A DNA stretch of 20,937 nt, from the NCBI GenBank assembly GCA_038329645.1, contig JBBQNG010000045.1, positions 1-20,937 of the forward strand, given 5' to 3'. The notes under the pieces were generated by a model. The model searched no databases, was not told the origin of the DNA, and saw only the letters and a program-made list of their open reading frames with translations. Both the position numbers and the translations under genes were made by a program. Shown piece by piece: positions 7,304 to 15,257 of this stretch (its first letter is position 1; each line of letters starts with the position of its first letter). The stretch is from SZAS-79 sp038329645. GTDB lineage: Bacteria; Pseudomonadota; Gammaproteobacteria; Burkholderiales; SG8-39.

Positions 7304-8467
7304 ATGGAATTCCCGTTTCTCAGGTTCGACCATGGCGAGGACATCGCCGCGCTGCGCGAGACGGTGCGCCGGTTCGCCGCGGACGAAATTGCACCGCGCG
7401 CGGCCGACATCGACCGGTCGAACGAATTCCCCATGGACCTGTGGCCCAAGCTCGGCAGCCTGGGCCTGCTCGGCGTCACCGTCGCCGAGGAATACGGCGG
7501 CACCGGCATGGGTTATCTGGCACACATCATTGCGGTGGAGGAGATCAGCCGCGCTTCGGCCTCGGTGGGCCTGTCATACGGTGCGTTCTCCAACCTTTGC
7601 GTGAACCAGATCCACCGCAACGGCAGCGAGGTGCAGAAAAAGAAGTACTTGCCGAAATTGGTTGCGGGCGAGCATGTGGGCGCGCTTGCCATGAGCGAGC
7701 CGGAGGCCGGATCCGATGTAGTGGGGATGCGCCTGCGCGCGGAGCGCAGGGGCGCAAAGTACGTGCTCAACGGCAACAAGATGTGGATCACCAACGGCCC
7801 GGACGCGGATGTGCTCGTCGTCTACGCGAAAACCGATTCGAACGCGGGGCCGCGCGGCATCACGGCGTTCCTGATCGAGAAAGGTATGAAAGGCTTTTCC
7901 ACCGCGCAAAAGCTCGACAAGCTCGGGATGCGCGGCTCCAACACATGCGAGCTCGTCTTCCGCGATTGCGAGGTCCCTGAAGAGAACATCCTCAGCCAGG
8001 AAGGCCGCGGCGTGAACGTGCTCATGAGCGGCCTGGACTACGAGCGCGCCGTGCTTGCGGGCGGGCCGCTGGGCATCATGGCGGCCTGCCTGGATGTGGT
8101 GATTCCGTACGTGCACGAGCGCAAGCAGTTCGGCCAGGCGATCGGCGAATTCCAGCTCATGCAGGGCAAGCTCGCGGACATGTATGCGACGTTTTCCTAC
8201 TGCCGCGCTTACGTGTACGCAGTGGGACAGGCGCTCGATCGAGGCGAGACGACGCGCAAGGACGCGGCCGGCGCGATCCTGGTATCGGCCGAAAAAGCCA
8301 CCTGGATGGCGGGCGAGGCGATCCAGGCGCTCGGCGGCATGGGCTATATCAACGAGACGCCCGCAGGGCGCCTGTGGCGCGACGCCAAGCTTTATGAAAT
8401 CGGCGCCGGCACGAGCGAGATCAGGCGCTGGCTGATCGGGCGCGAGTTGTTTGCCGAGACGGCCTGA
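7304..8467 (+). CDS. liuA: Isovaleryl-CoA dehydrogenase
   Basis: FAD-dependent acyl-CoA dehydrogenase that oxidises isovaleryl-CoA to 3-methylcrotonyl-CoA and passes electrons to ETF, the first committed step of the isovalerate pathway. The 387 residues show the family motifs MSEPEAGSD (130-138), NGNKMWITNG (156-165) and QALGGMGYI (341-349). The catalytic base helps the assignment: the usual C-terminal Glu of the YEGTSE motif is missing (YEIGAGTSE instead), while Glu247 in GLDYERAVLAGG matches the isovaleryl-CoA dehydrogenase-specific catalytic Glu in helix G. ATG 7304 is chosen because GGAGG (7294-7298) is 5 bases upstream; the TTG at 7280 would start too close to the promoter. It is the first structural gene after the LiuR-type operator. 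Confidence 0.95.
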   Translation: MEFPFLRFDHGEDIAALRETVRRFAADEIAPRAADIDRSNEFPMDLWPKLGSLGLLGVTVAEEYGGTGMGYLAHIIAVEEISRASASVGLSYGAFSNLCVNQIHRNGSEVQKKKYLPKLVAGEHVGALAMSEPEAGSDVVGMRLRAERRGAKYVLNGNKMWITNGPDADVLVVYAKTDSNAGPRGITAFLIEKGMKGFSTAQKLDKLGMRGSNTCELVFRDCEVPEENILSQEGRGVNVLMSGLDYERAVLAGGPLGIMAACLDVVIPYVHERKQFGQAIGEFQLMQGKLADMYATFSYCRAYVYAVGQALDRGETTRKDAAGAILVSAEKATWMAGEAIQALGGMGYINETPAGRLWRDAKLYEIGAGTSEIRRWLIGRELFAETA

Positions 8468-8482
8468 GCGCGTCCACTCAAT

Positions 8483-9577
8483 ATGACGAGAATCCGCACT
8501 TTCCTTTCCGAGCAGCTGGGGCTGACCGTGCCGATCGTGCAGGCGCCGATGGCCGGCGGTCCTTCTTCGCCAGGGCTCGTGACCGCGTGCTCGGCAGCAG
8601 GCGCGCTGGGGTCGTTCGGGTTCGCGTACACCCAGCCTGACGAAATGAAGAAGCAGGCGGCCGCAGTGCGCTCGGCGACCGGCAGGCCTTTCGGCATCAA
8701 CCTTTTCGGGGCGCCCCTCCCGGCGGACATCGCGGACGGTTTACAGCGCGAGGCGCTCGCCGCCGTCGCCGGCTATTACACCGAGCTGGGCTTGCCCGCG
8801 CCGGAGCCGGTTCGCGCCCCTTACGGCCCGGATTTCGACGCTCAGCTGGCGGCCGTGGCTCAAATTCGACCTCGGGTGTTTACAACCCATCTGAGCGCGC
8901 TTACGCCGGAGCGCCTCAAAGCATTGCAGTCACAGGGCATAGCCGTTGGCGCGAGCGCGACCTGCGTCGCCGAGGCGCAGGGGCTTGCAGAGCTCGGGTT
9001 CGACTTCGTCATCGCGCAGGGGGGCGAAGCCGGCGGGCATCGCGGCACCTACCTTCGCGATCCCTACGCAGCGCTTACCGGCACGCTGGCACTCACCCGC
9101 CTGATCGTGCGCGCCGTGCAAGTCCCGGTGGTTGCCGCCGGGGGGATCATGGATGGCGCGGGCATAGCCGCAGTGCTCTCGCTTGGCGCGCAGGCTGCAC
9201 AGCTCGGCACGGCCTTCATCCCCTGTCCCGAGTCGGGCGCGCAGCAAGCGCACAAGGATGCTCTGCTCGCAGCGCGCGAGGACATCACTTCAATCACCGA
9301 GAAATTCTCCGGCAAGCCCGCCCGCGGGATCGCCAACCGATTCATGCGCGAAATGAACGCCCACAGTGCCGCGCAGCTCGCATTTCCGGCGCAAAATAGC
9401 GTCACGGGAAAGCTGCGCGCGGCTGCGGCCAAGGCCGGCAATCCGGATTTCCTCGCATTGTGGGCGGGCCAGGGCTTGTCGATGTCGCGTGCCCTGCCCG
9501 CCGCCGAGATGATCGCCCGTCTTGAAGCCGAAACCATCGAAGCGCTGCGGCGCGCTGCCGGACTAGTCAAGGAGTGA
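8483..9577 (+). CDS. Nitronate monooxygenase-like FMN enzyme (NMO/2-nitropropane dioxygenase family)
   Basis: 364-residue TIM-barrel flavoprotein. Family marks are the N-terminal PIVQAPMAGGPSSP, the active-site motif QGGEAGGHRG (179-188) with the probable catalytic base His186, and the FMN-phosphate region AAGGIMDGAGIAAVLSLGAQ followed by QLGTAF. Class I NMOs oxidise alkyl nitronates such as propionate 3-nitronate to the semialdehyde and nitrite; many family members have unproven substrates, and some enoyl-ACP reductases (FabK) share the fold. It starts 15 bases after liuA and ends 2 bases before the thiolase start, so it is within the operon. No Shine-Dalgarno is obvious before ATG 8483. A detoxifying or flavin-redox side role in acyl-CoA catabolism is inference only. 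Confidence 0.87.
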   Translation: MTRIRTFLSEQLGLTVPIVQAPMAGGPSSPGLVTACSAAGALGSFGFAYTQPDEMKKQAAAVRSATGRPFGINLFGAPLPADIADGLQREALAAVAGYYTELGLPAPEPVRAPYGPDFDAQLAAVAQIRPRVFTTHLSALTPERLKALQSQGIAVGASATCVAEAQGLAELGFDFVIAQGGEAGGHRGTYLRDPYAALTGTLALTRLIVRAVQVPVVAAGGIMDGAGIAAVLSLGAQAAQLGTAFIPCPESGAQQAHKDALLAAREDITSITEKFSGKPARGIANRFMREMNAHSAAQLAFPAQNSVTGKLRAAAAKAGNPDFLALWAGQGLSMSRALPAAEMIARLEAETIEALRRAAGLVKE

Positions 9578-9579
9578 CC

Positions 9580-10763
9580 ATGCAACACGATCCTGTCGTC
9601 ATCGTTTCCGCTGCGCGCACGCCCATGGGCGCGTTCCAGGGCGAGCTGAAAGGCTTCACCGCGCCCGAGCTCGGCGCCGCCGCTATCCGCGCCGCAGTCG
9701 AGCGCGCGAAGATCAAACCGGAAGACGCCGAAGAAGTGATCATGGGCTGCGTGCTGCCCGCCGGACAGGGCCAGGCGCCGGCGCGCCAGGCGAGCCTCGG
9801 CGCCGGCCTGCCCCTTTCTACCGGCTGCACGACGATCAACAAGATGTGCGGCTCGGGAATGAAGGCCGCGATGTTTGCCCACGACCTCCTCATCGCGGGG
9901 ACCAACGAGATCATGGTCGCCGGCGGCATGGAATCGATGACCAACGCGCCTTACCTGCTGCCGAAGGCGCGCGGCGGCTATCGGATGGGGCACGGCCAGA
10001 TCCTGGACCACATGTTCCTCGACGGCCTCGAAGATGCGTACGACAAAGGCCGCCTCATGGGCAGCTTTGCCGAGGAATGCGCGAAGAAATTCCATTTCAC
10101 GCGCGAGGCGCAGGACGCATTCGCGGTGGAGTCGCTGAAGCGCGCGCAGAAGGCGAATAAGGAAGGCTGGTTTGCCTGGGAGATCACGCCCATGGCGATC
10201 AAGGCCGGCAAGGACCAGCGCTTCATCGAGACCGACGAGCAGCCCTTCAAGGCGAACTTCGACAAGATTCCCACGTTGAAGCCCGCGTTCGCCAAGGACG
10301 GCACGGTGACCGCCGCTAACTCGAGCTCGATCTCCGACGGTGGGGCGGCGCTGGTCTTGATGCGCCGCTCGACGGCCGAAAAACGGGGTCTGACCCCGAT
10401 TGCGATTGTGGCCGGGCACGCCACGCACGCGCAGGAGCCCGGCTGGTTTACCACCGCGCCGGTCGGCGCAATGCGCAAGCTGTTCGACAAGACCGGCTGG
10501 AGCGCCGACAAGGTCGACTTGTATGAAATCAACGAGGCGTTTGCCGTGGTCACGATGGCTGCGATGCAAGAGCACAAGTTGCCGCACGAGAAAGTCAACG
10601 TGCATGGCGGCGCCTGTGCGCTGGGCCACCCGATCGGCGCCTCGGGCGCGCGGATCCTCGTTACGTTGATCGGCGCTCTGCGCAAGTACGGCGGCAAGCG
10701 CGGCGTGGCGACGCTTTGCATCGGCGGCGGCGAAGCCACCGCCATGGCCATCGAGCTCGCCTG

Positions 10764-10764
<1 letters not shown>
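9580..10764 (+). CDS. Acetyl-CoA C-acetyltransferase (thiolase)
   Basis: 394-residue thiolase that interconverts two acetyl-CoA with acetoacetyl-CoA plus CoA (AtoB/PhaA type). The catalytic set is complete: nucleophile Cys90 (NKMCGSGMKA), His350 (ALGHPIGASGAR) and acid/base Cys380 (TLCIGGGEA), at almost the same positions as in E. coli AtoB; NEAFAV is also present. I chose ATG 9580 over GTG 9574 because AAGGAG (9569-9574) lies 5 bases upstream of it. The next gene overlaps the stop by one base (TGATG), which implies translational coupling. In this operon it may handle acetoacetyl-CoA arising from the liu pathway, and it could feed PHB synthesis, but neither use is proven. The name AtoB, PhaA or BktB cannot be decided from sequence alone. 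Confidence 0.95.
10381..10401. repeat. Palindrome inside the thiolase gene, possible dispersed-repeat look-alike
   Basis: CGGGGTC-T-GACCCCG (10384-10398) is a perfect 7-bp inverted repeat around one base; allowing one mismatch it extends to 21 bp. The GGGGTCTGACCCC core resembles short palindromes I have seen repeated between genes in some proteobacteria. Here it encodes the normal conserved thiolase residues RGLTPIAI, so chance is the default explanation. Confidence 0.25.
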
Positions 10765-11450
<686 letters not shown>

Positions 11451-11502
11451 TTTTCCATTTTTAGAAAGCAAATTCACCCGAACTCGGCACCACAAGCCAT
11501 TC

Positions 11503-11530
11503 TATAAAAATTAAAGTTCAACTTTATACA
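11503..11530. promoter_or_regulatory. AT-rich internal promoter region with 15-bp palindrome before the RidA-like gene
   Basis: The 80-base gap between the SDR and RidA-like genes is clearly AT-richer than its surroundings. It holds a -10-like TATAAA (11503-11508) and a perfect palindrome TAAAGTT-C-AACTTTA (11512-11526) ending 4 bases before the ATG. There is no Shine-Dalgarno sequence and no convincing -35. The palindrome is unlike the LiuR-type box before liuA, so a different regulator, or a promoter with an overlapping operator, is a reasonable reading. Confidence 0.5.
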
Positions 11531-11914
11531 ATGACGAAGCGATTGATCTCCTCCGGCTCCGCATTCGAGGCCGTTGCCGGCTACAGCCGTGCCGTGGTCG
11601 ACGGGGACTGGATCCACGTCTCCGGGACGACCGGCTTCGACTATTCGACAATGACTATCGCCGACGACCTCCTGGTCCAAACCCGCCAGGTCTTCGCGAA
11701 TATCTCGGCAGCGCTCAAGCAGGCAGATGCCACGCTGGACGACGTCATCCGCGTCACGTACTACCTGGCGGAACGTGAATACTTCGACAAGGCGGCGCCT
11801 GTCTTTGGCGAATATTTCGCCAGGGCGCGGCCGGCCGCGACCGCGGTCGTGTGCGGCCTGGTCGATGCGCGCATGAAAATCGAGATCGAAGTTACCGCAA
11901 GGAAAGGCGCTTGA
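11531..11914 (+). CDS. RidA/YjgF-family enamine/imine deaminase-like protein
   Basis: 127-residue protein of the RidA (YjgF/YER057c/UK114) family, which forms trimers and, in archetypal members, hydrolyses reactive 2-aminoacrylate-type enamines or imines. The substrate-binding Arg100 in ARARPAATAV and the following conserved strand KIEIEVTA with Glu118 and Glu120 are present; SGTTGFD near residue 31 is the usual SGQ/SGT region. Divergent subfamilies lack deaminase activity or act on other carbonyl compounds, so the exact reaction is open. The gene starts after an AT-rich gap with a palindrome and overlaps the next gene by 4 bases, heading a sub-cluster with the thioesterase, rhodanese and liuB. 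Confidence 0.88.
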   Translation: MTKRLISSGSAFEAVAGYSRAVVDGDWIHVSGTTGFDYSTMTIADDLLVQTRQVFANISAALKQADATLDDVIRVTYYLAEREYFDKAAPVFGEYFARARPAATAVVCGLVDARMKIEIEVTARKGA

Positions 11915-12324
11915 AACGCCCGGCAGCAACCCGGGCCGAGCTGCAGCGGCTGCTCGACGGCGAGGCATTCCTCAAGCCCTGGCGCTTTCGCGTCATGAAA
12001 GCCGATGGCGACCTGTGTACGGTGGTGCTGGCCAACCGGCCGGCGCTGGAGCGGCCGGGCGGCATCGTCAACGGCCCGGCACTGATCGCGGCCGCGGATG
12101 TGGCGATGTGGCTCACCATCAAGGCGCGCCTTGGCATGGCGCACGACGCCCTCACCTCCGACCTCAACACCGTGTTCCTGGCGCCTGCCAAGGCAAAGAT
12201 CGTGTATTGCACCGCACGCATCGTCAAGGCCGGCACGCGGCGGTTTTTCGGCACCGCCGAGTGCCGCGACAGCGCCGGCAAGGTCTTCACGCACCACACG
12301 CTGACTTACGTACGAGTCAGCTGA
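11911..12324 (+). CDS. PaaI-like hotdog-fold thioesterase
   Basis: 137-residue hotdog-fold protein. The segment GGIVNGPALIAAADVAMWLTI carries the long central helix and the acidic residue of the PaaI/YdiI-type acyl-CoA thioesterases (usual form HGGxxxALAD); in place of the common His there is Asn before Gly-Pro. The strands SDLNTVFLAPAKAKIVYCTARI and HTLTYVRVS complete the fold. The best start is TTG 11911, which overlaps the RidA-like stop (TTGA) and follows GGAAAGG at 11901-11907; an upstream ATG at 11851 would run far into the previous gene with no family similarity. Its operon position suggests release of free CoA from stalled or wrong acyl-CoA intermediates, but the substrate is unknown. 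Confidence 0.82.
   Translation: MKRPAATRAELQRLLDGEAFLKPWRFRVMKADGDLCTVVLANRPALERPGGIVNGPALIAAADVAMWLTIKARLGMAHDALTSDLNTVFLAPAKAKIVYCTARIVKAGTRRFFGTAECRDSAGKVFTHHTLTYVRVS
12300..12321. other. Stem-loop at the thioesterase stop codon
   Basis: GCTGACT (12300-12306) and AGTCAGC (12315-12321) form a perfect 7-bp stem with an 8-base loop TACGTACG, ending just before the thioesterase TGA. There is no T-run behind it. It may be an intra-operon stability element or chance. Confidence 0.25.
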
Positions 12325-12349
12325 GCCTGCCGCCGACAATGGAGATCGC

Positions 12350-12760
12350 ATGGCATTGAAGAAGGGCATCAAGGAGCTGATCGCGGAAGCGGAGAGGAGG
12401 TCCAAAGGCATTTCCGCGGAAGCCGCGCAGGCGAAGCTCGGGGAACCGGACACGGTGTTCGTCGACCTGCGCGACGTAAGGGAGCTCGAGCGCGACGGCA
12501 TGATCCCGGGCGCCTTCCATGCGCCGCGCGGCATGCTCGAGTTCTGGGTCGATCCCGACAGCCCCTACTACAAGCCGGTCTTCGCCGAAGGCAAGACGCT
12601 GATCCTCTACTGTGCGGCGGACTGGCGCGGCGTGCTCGCGGCGGCGACCCTGGAGGAAATGGGCGTGCAGAACGTGCTGCACCTTGAAGGCGGCTTCGGC
12701 CAGTGGAAAAAGGCCGGCGGCCCCCAAGCCGAGAAGCCCTCGCACAAAGATAAAGCCTGA
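12350..12760 (+). CDS. Rhodanese-domain sulfurtransferase-like protein
   Basis: 136-residue single rhodanese domain. The catalytic loop is CAADWRG with Cys88, close to the CxxxWR type of single-domain rhodaneses; VDLRDVRELERDGMIPGA and the LEGGFGQWKKAGG ending are standard for the family. An N-terminal stretch of about 30 residues (KKGIKELIAEAE) is helical and charged. Such proteins move sulfane sulfur from thiosulfate or persulfides, but the acceptor here is unknown. ATG 12350 follows GGAGA (12341-12345). Its stop overlaps the liuB start by one base (TGATG), so translation of rhodanese and liuB is likely coupled. A rhodanese is not a required part of leucine breakdown, which makes its tight link to liuB notable. 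Confidence 0.9.
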   Translation: MALKKGIKELIAEAERRSKGISAEAAQAKLGEPDTVFVDLRDVRELERDGMIPGAFHAPRGMLEFWVDPDSPYYKPVFAEGKTLILYCAADWRGVLAAATLEEMGVQNVLHLEGGFGQWKKAGGPQAEKPSHKDKA

Positions 12761-14367
12761 TGCCCGTCTTCAAATCCCAGCTCGATCCGCGCTCGGCCGA
12801 CTTCAAGGCCAATACCGAGCGCATGCGCGCGTTGGTCGCCGACCTGCGCGAGAAAGTTGCGAAAATCGCCATCGGCGGCGACGAGGCGGCGCGCCAGAAG
12901 CACGTGTCGCGCGGCAAGCTGCTGCCGCGCGAGCGCGTCCGCACCCTGCTCGATCCGGGCTCGCCGTTTCTCGAGATCGGCCAGCTGGCCGCCTTCGGCA
13001 TGTATGGCGGCGAGGTACCCTCGGCGTCGATCATCACGGGCATCGGCCGCATCGCCGGGCGCGAATGCGTGATCGTCGCCAACGACGCCACGGTCAAAGG
13101 CGGCACCTATTTCCCGATGACCGTGAAGAAGCACCTGCGCGCACAGGAAATCGCGACCCAGAACAACCTGCCCTGTGTCTACCTGGTCGATTCGGGCGGC
13201 GCCAACCTGCCGAACCAGGATGACGTGTTCCCCGACCGCGAGCACTTCGGCCGCATCTTCTACAACCAGGCCAACATGTCGGCGGCAGGCATCCCCCAGA
13301 TCGCGGTGGTCATGGGCTCGTGCACGGCCGGGGGGGCCTACGTCCCTGCGATGTCCGACGAATCGATCATTGTGAAGAACCAGGGCACGATCTTCCTGGG
13401 CGGCCCGCCGATCGTCAAAGCGGCCACCGGCGAAATTGTCTCGGCCGAGGATCTCGGCGGTGCCGACGTGCACGCCAAAGTCTCCGGCGTGGTCGACCAC
13501 CTGGCGCAGAATGACGCACACGCCCTGTCGATCGCCCGCGATATCGTCGGCAACCTGAACCGCAAGAAGACGGTCACGCTCGACGTGCGCGAAACCGTCG
13601 AGCCCCTGTATGCGCCGGAGGAGATCTACGGCGTCATCCCAAATGAGACGAGGAAACCCTACGACGTGCGCGAAGTCATCGCCCGGATCGTCGACGGCTC
13701 CGAGCTTGACGAATTCAAGCGCAACTACGGCACGACTCTGGTCACAGGGTTTGCGCGCATCCACGGCTATCAGGTCGCGATCCTTGCCAACAACGGCGTC
13801 CTCTTCTCGGAAAGCTCGCTCAAGGCGACCCATTTCATCGAGCTCGCCTGCCAGCGCAACATCCCGCTGGTGTTCCTGCAGAACATCACCGGCTACATGG
13901 TGGGCAAGAAATACGAGGCCGGCGGCATCGCACGCGACGGCGCGAAGATGGTGACGGCCGTGGCGACCGCGCGGGCACCGAAATTCACCGTGATCATCGG
14001 CGGCTCGTTCGGCGCCGGCAACTACGGCATGTGCGGGCGGGCCTACAGCCCGCGCTTCCTCTGGATGTGGCCGAATGCGCGCATCTCGGTGTTGGGCGGT
14101 CCGCAGGCGGCTTCCGTGCTCGCCACAGTCAAACGCGATGGCATCGAAGGCAAAGGCGGCACCTGGTCGGCCGAGGAGGAAGCAGCCTTCAAGCAGCCGA
14201 TCCTCGACCAGTACGAGCGCCAGGGCCATCCCTACTACGCCAGCGCCCGTCTCTGGGACGACGGCGTGATCGACCCCGCCGACACGCGCCGCGTGCTCGG
14301 CCTTGCAATATCGGCTTCGCTCAACGCGCCAGTCGAAGACACGAAGTTTGGCGTATTTAGGATGTAA
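12760..14367 (+). CDS. liuB: Methylcrotonyl-CoA carboxylase, beta (carboxyltransferase) subunit
   Basis: Carboxyltransferase subunit that moves the carboxyl group from carboxybiotin to 3-methylcrotonyl-CoA, giving 3-methylglutaconyl-CoA; it works in a complex with LiuD. The 535-residue length is typical. Both halves of the crotonase-like carboxyltransferase fold are seen: the N-terminal part with GSCTAGGAYVPAMSDE (186-201) and the C-terminal part with GGSFGAGNYGMCGRAY (414-429) followed by FLWMWPNARISVLGG, a signature of MCC/GCC rather than propionyl-CoA carboxylase. The ATG overlaps the rhodanese stop. A geranyl-CoA carboxylase is the main alternative; the liuA-liuC-liuE context supports methylcrotonyl-CoA. 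Confidence 0.95.
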   Translation: MPVFKSQLDPRSADFKANTERMRALVADLREKVAKIAIGGDEAARQKHVSRGKLLPRERVRTLLDPGSPFLEIGQLAAFGMYGGEVPSASIITGIGRIAGRECVIVANDATVKGGTYFPMTVKKHLRAQEIATQNNLPCVYLVDSGGANLPNQDDVFPDREHFGRIFYNQANMSAAGIPQIAVVMGSCTAGGAYVPAMSDESIIVKNQGTIFLGGPPIVKAATGEIVSAEDLGGADVHAKVSGVVDHLAQNDAHALSIARDIVGNLNRKKTVTLDVRETVEPLYAPEEIYGVIPNETRKPYDVREVIARIVDGSELDEFKRNYGTTLVTGFARIHGYQVAILANNGVLFSESSLKATHFIELACQRNIPLVFLQNITGYMVGKKYEAGGIARDGAKMVTAVATARAPKFTVIIGGSFGAGNYGMCGRAYSPRFLWMWPNARISVLGGPQAASVLATVKRDGIEGKGGTWSAEEEAAFKQPILDQYERQGHPYYASARLWDDGVIDPADTRRVLGLAISASLNAPVEDTKFGVFRM

Positions 14368-14390
14368 GGGAGGGCTCACGTCGCCCTCCC
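14368..14390 (+). other. GC-rich stem-loop directly after the liuB stop
   Basis: GGGAGGGC (14368-14375) and GCCCTCCC (14383-14390) form a perfect 8-bp stem with loop TCACGTC, starting on the first base after the liuB TAA. No T-run follows, so full termination is unlikely. In a 50-base intra-operon gap it could protect the liuB mRNA end, cause partial termination, or be one copy of a dispersed palindromic repeat. Confidence 0.6.
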
Positions 14391-14417
14391 CTACGACCCC
14401 ACCCACACTAGGAAACC

Positions 14418-15257
14418 ATGGCGAAGAAACTGGAACTCGAAATCCGCAACCAGTGCGCGATCCTGATCCTCAACCGGCCGGAGATCCGCAATGCGTTCGA
14501 CGACGAGCTGATCGCCAACCTTGCCAAGACGCTCAAAAGTCTCGATGCGGACGAGAACGTGCGCGCGGTGGTCCTCATGGGCGCCGGGCCGGCGTTCTGC
14601 GCCGGCGCGGACCTCAACTGGATGAAGCGCATGGCGGGCTACACGCTCAAGCAGAACTATGCGGACGCCAAGGCGCTGGCCGACATGCTCAAGACCCTGG
14701 ACCGGATGTCCAAGCCGACCATTGCACGGGTGCACGGGCCGGCCTATGCGGGTGGCGTGGGCCTGGTCGCAGCCTGTGACATCGCGGTCGGCACCGTGGA
14801 GGCCGAATTCGCGCTGACCGAAGCCAAGCTCGGCCTGTCGCCGGCAACCATCAGTCCGTACGTCATCCGCGCCATGGGCGAACGCATGGCGCACCGCTAC
14901 TTCCTTACGGCGGAGAAATTCAACGCGGCCGAGGCTTACCGCATAGGCCTGCTCTCCGAGCTGTGCCTGCCCGATGAGCTGGACGCCAGGATCAATGAGA
15001 TGCTCGGCCACATCGTCTCGGGCGGCAAGGACGCGCTGGCCGAGATCAAGAGCCTCATCCGCGCCGTTTCGCGGGGTGTCATCGACGATCCGATGATCGA
15101 CGACACTGCGCAGCGCATCGCGAAAATCCGGGTATCGAAAGAAGGCCGCGAGGGCATCGCTTCGTTTCTGGGCAAGAGGAAACCGGCGTGGGCCGCGGCG
15201 GCTGCCGGTGAAGGCAAGCCGAAAAAGGCTACGACCGCGAAAACCAGGAAAAAATAG
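14418..15257 (+). CDS. liuC: 3-Methylglutaconyl-CoA hydratase (LiuC-type crotonase)
   Basis: Adds water to 3-methylglutaconyl-CoA to give HMG-CoA. The crotonase fold is clear: LNRPEIRNAF, AFCAGADLNWM (oxyanion loop) and HGPAYAGGVGLVAACDIA. Of the two catalytic glutamates known in rat enoyl-CoA hydratase, the first (Glu144) is replaced by Gly115 and the second (Glu164) is kept as Glu135 in FALTEAKLGLSPATISPYV; this pattern is common in bacterial LiuC proteins as I know them. The 279-residue chain is slightly long owing to a Lys/Ala-rich tail of about 20 residues (GEGKPKKATTAKTRKK). ATG 14418 follows AGGA (14410-14413). liuD begins on the base after its TAG. Confidence 0.93.
   Translation: MAKKLELEIRNQCAILILNRPEIRNAFDDELIANLAKTLKSLDADENVRAVVLMGAGPAFCAGADLNWMKRMAGYTLKQNYADAKALADMLKTLDRMSKPTIARVHGPAYAGGVGLVAACDIAVGTVEAEFALTEAKLGLSPATISPYVIRAMGERMAHRYFLTAEKFNAAEAYRIGLLSELCLPDELDARINEMLGHIVSGGKDALAEIKSLIRAVSRGVIDDPMIDDTAQRIAKIRVSKEGREGIASFLGKRKPAWAAAAAGEGKPKKATTAKTRKK

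Noticed and set aside
12607..14406. 599-codon open frame on the minus strand opposite liuB
   Set aside because: It covers liuB antisense, with skewed Arg/Asp/His/Gly composition and no domain; liuB itself has full-length family motifs.
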